Below are positions 62,725-64,000 of a stretch of 64,000 bases of DNA, piece by piece; the first letter of the stretch is position 1, and every line of letters begins with the position of its first letter. Source of the stretch: Gracilariopsis chorda (lineage: Eukaryota > Rhodophyta > Florideophyceae > Gracilariales > Gracilariaceae). The notes beneath the pieces are model-generated. The model was not told the DNA's origin, searched no databases, and worked only from the letters and a program-made list of their open reading frames with translations. The DNA lies in assembly GCA_003194525.1 (NCBI GenBank), contig NBIV01000211.1, positions 87,163 to 151,162 on the forward strand. The letters are read 5' to 3'. The position numbers and the translations under genes were made by a program.

Positions 62725-64000
62725 ATGGAATCCAGGCTACCGAAGCCTCCCAGTCAGAAGGGCTCTGATGGCCACAAACCAGCCAAGCCCGCTACCTAGT
62801 CTCAAGCCGCATCGGCGGCGGCTTCAGACACCGCCTCGGTTACAAACCGAAGCACCCGGAGTGCGTCAGCACTCCTACAACCAGCCACGGAAAACCCCGA
62901 GGCCTTGCTGCGCTCCAGCCGAGGCGCGTCAGCTCCCTCGGTACCGCACGGACAGCCGGCACCTCAGGCACCAGCCCAACCACCAGGCACGGGCGTTCCT
63001 TCGCGATCAAGACCGATCGGATATGATGGATCCGATGACTTGTGGACCGTATACGGACAAACATTTCTGTATTCGTCCGCACGGAACTCGAGATTCGAGT
63101 ACCCGTGGCGGTCGAAGAATATCTGGCTGATCGGATACCTCAGATTATGGAGCAGCAGGAGTCTGATATCGTCCGCACGGTTACTAGGGAGTTCGTGACA
63201 CGCTTGAAGCCAAGCGTCAACCTCGTGGGCGTTCCACCTGGTCGGGCACAACCGCCGCTGCCCGGGGACCCACAAGATCCCCAGGCACTCCCAAAGTACG
63301 TTTCAAACCGTACGGGCTTCGCACCAGACCCACAGACCGGTACAGGAATACCGGACGGGAGCGATCGAGATGCTCCCCGATTGGTATACCTGCCGGCCAT
63401 CCCCAGTCAACCAGGACCGGGTGCAGATCCCAACGACAGTAGCTCCGAGGATGGGAGCTCAGTTCGCGACAAGCGCGGACTGTCGGGGGAAGTCTCCCAA
63501 CTCGGGCCAAAGAAACGCGGCGGGAAGAAAAGGTCCCGCCGTGGGAAACGTAGAGACCGTTCGGACTCAGACACAGACCGCTCGGACTTTCCAGAGTCAG
63601 AAGAAGAGTTCAACCAGTCGGACTCAGAGGCGAGTGATGACTCGCGTGATTTGCGGTACCGTTCGGGCAAGAGGTCGCTCAAGCGACTCAGGCCGTTGAA
63701 TGACCTGTTCAAAAAGGCGGTAGACTACAGGTCCTACCACCTATTGAAGAAGTCCGCTCGGTACGACTCTAAAGTGGCCAGATATATTGGCCGCTACCAC
63801 AAGAAGCTGGATATTCAGCTTAAGGGTAACCCGTTCTCCGGATCGGACCCTATCGCCGTACTGGGCTTCTTACAGCGGTTCAAGACCGCATGTGACCACA
63901 ACGGGATCACAGAGGGCGCAGCTCTCTGGTGCTTCCAGTTCTATCTGACCGGATCGCCCACTCACTGGTACACTCCCGCATCACGGGGGAGACGAACGCT
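62725..64000 (+). pseudogene. gag: gag of A2, broken and incomplete
   Basis: Colinear with A1 gag from the same ATG context, but codon 25 is TAG (62797-62799; A1 has GAG there). A one-base deletion occurs near 63045 (TGTGGACC for TGTGGGACC), and other small differences follow. The Ser/Asp/Arg block (about 63470-63670) and the start of the capsid domain are recognisable. The sequence leaves the window inside the capsid domain. Confidence 0.85.

Larger units (their letters stand above)
62082..64000 (+). mobile_element. Second family A element (A2), truncated by the window edge
   Basis: 5' LTR, primer site and the first 1.3 kb of gag, colinear with A1. It has its own substitutions, a nonsense codon and single-base deletions in gag, so it is a separate copy rather than an exact duplicate. 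Confidence 0.92.

Noticed and set aside
1-64000. CRISPR arrays, bacterial operons, riboswitches or phage genes
   Set aside because: No regularly spaced repeats or prokaryotic gene organisation. All multi-gene units are eukaryotic transposable elements.

Overview
The window is eukaryotic nuclear DNA, dense in transposable elements, with one small island of ordinary genes. There are no operons and no prokaryotic signals. The host-like genes are short and read through as single exons. The rest is a mosaic of Ty3/gypsy chromoviruses, piggyBac and PIF/Harbinger DNA transposons and truncated LINE 3' ends. This resembles the compact gene islands in a repeat matrix known from florideophyte red algae such as Chondrus. 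That taxon is my best guess, not something the sequence proves; an oomycete or another alga is possible.

Layout. 1-2.8 kb: decayed gypsy element (D, minus). 3.25-7.5 kb: ancient relic of gypsy family B (B', plus). 8.2-13.3 kb: decayed chromovirus (C, minus), its integrase split by a block of hairpins. 13.5-14.7 kb: Harbinger transposase pseudogene (minus). 15.5-18.3 kb: piggyBac element with terminal inverted repeats, almost intact. 19.3-27.6 kb: LINE ends, a 238-bp direct repeat, weakly supported ORFs and a broken cysteine-rich gene. 28.0-35.3 kb: gene island with an ankyrin protein, a secreted beta-helix protein, a multi-pass membrane protein and an alpha/beta hydrolase, plus another LINE end. 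36.0-38.5 kb: two-gene Harbinger element (DDE transposase and coiled-coil Myb/SANT-like partner). 38.75-40.68 kb: second piggyBac, cut by a gypsy LTR.

40.68-64 kb: young, GC-rich gypsy elements of two related families. A1 (40681-51648) has two 608-bp LTRs, PBS, gag, a lesioned pol with terminal chromodomain, a long antisense ORF and a PPT. It is followed by the right part of a B element (antisense ORF, LTR), the left part of a B element (PBS, gag, pol, chromodomain), and then the 5' LTR and gag of another A copy (A2), which runs off the window.

Two results stand out. First, families A and B both carry, between pol and the 3' LTR, an antisense ORF whose proteins share recognisable blocks; I cannot assign a function. 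In A it is a 769-codon unbroken frame although pol beside it has at least six lesions. Second, the flanks do not fit simple nesting. The 5-bp AGCAG after the A1 3' LTR matches the 5 bp before the A2 5' LTR, while the A1 5' LTR sits in piggyBac sequence ending ATCTA. The order A / B right part / one B LTR / B left part / A is what homologous integration of a one-LTR circle of B carrying a nested A would give. It predicts that the rest of the piggyBac lies beyond A2, outside this window. Tandem duplication or misassembly are the alternatives.
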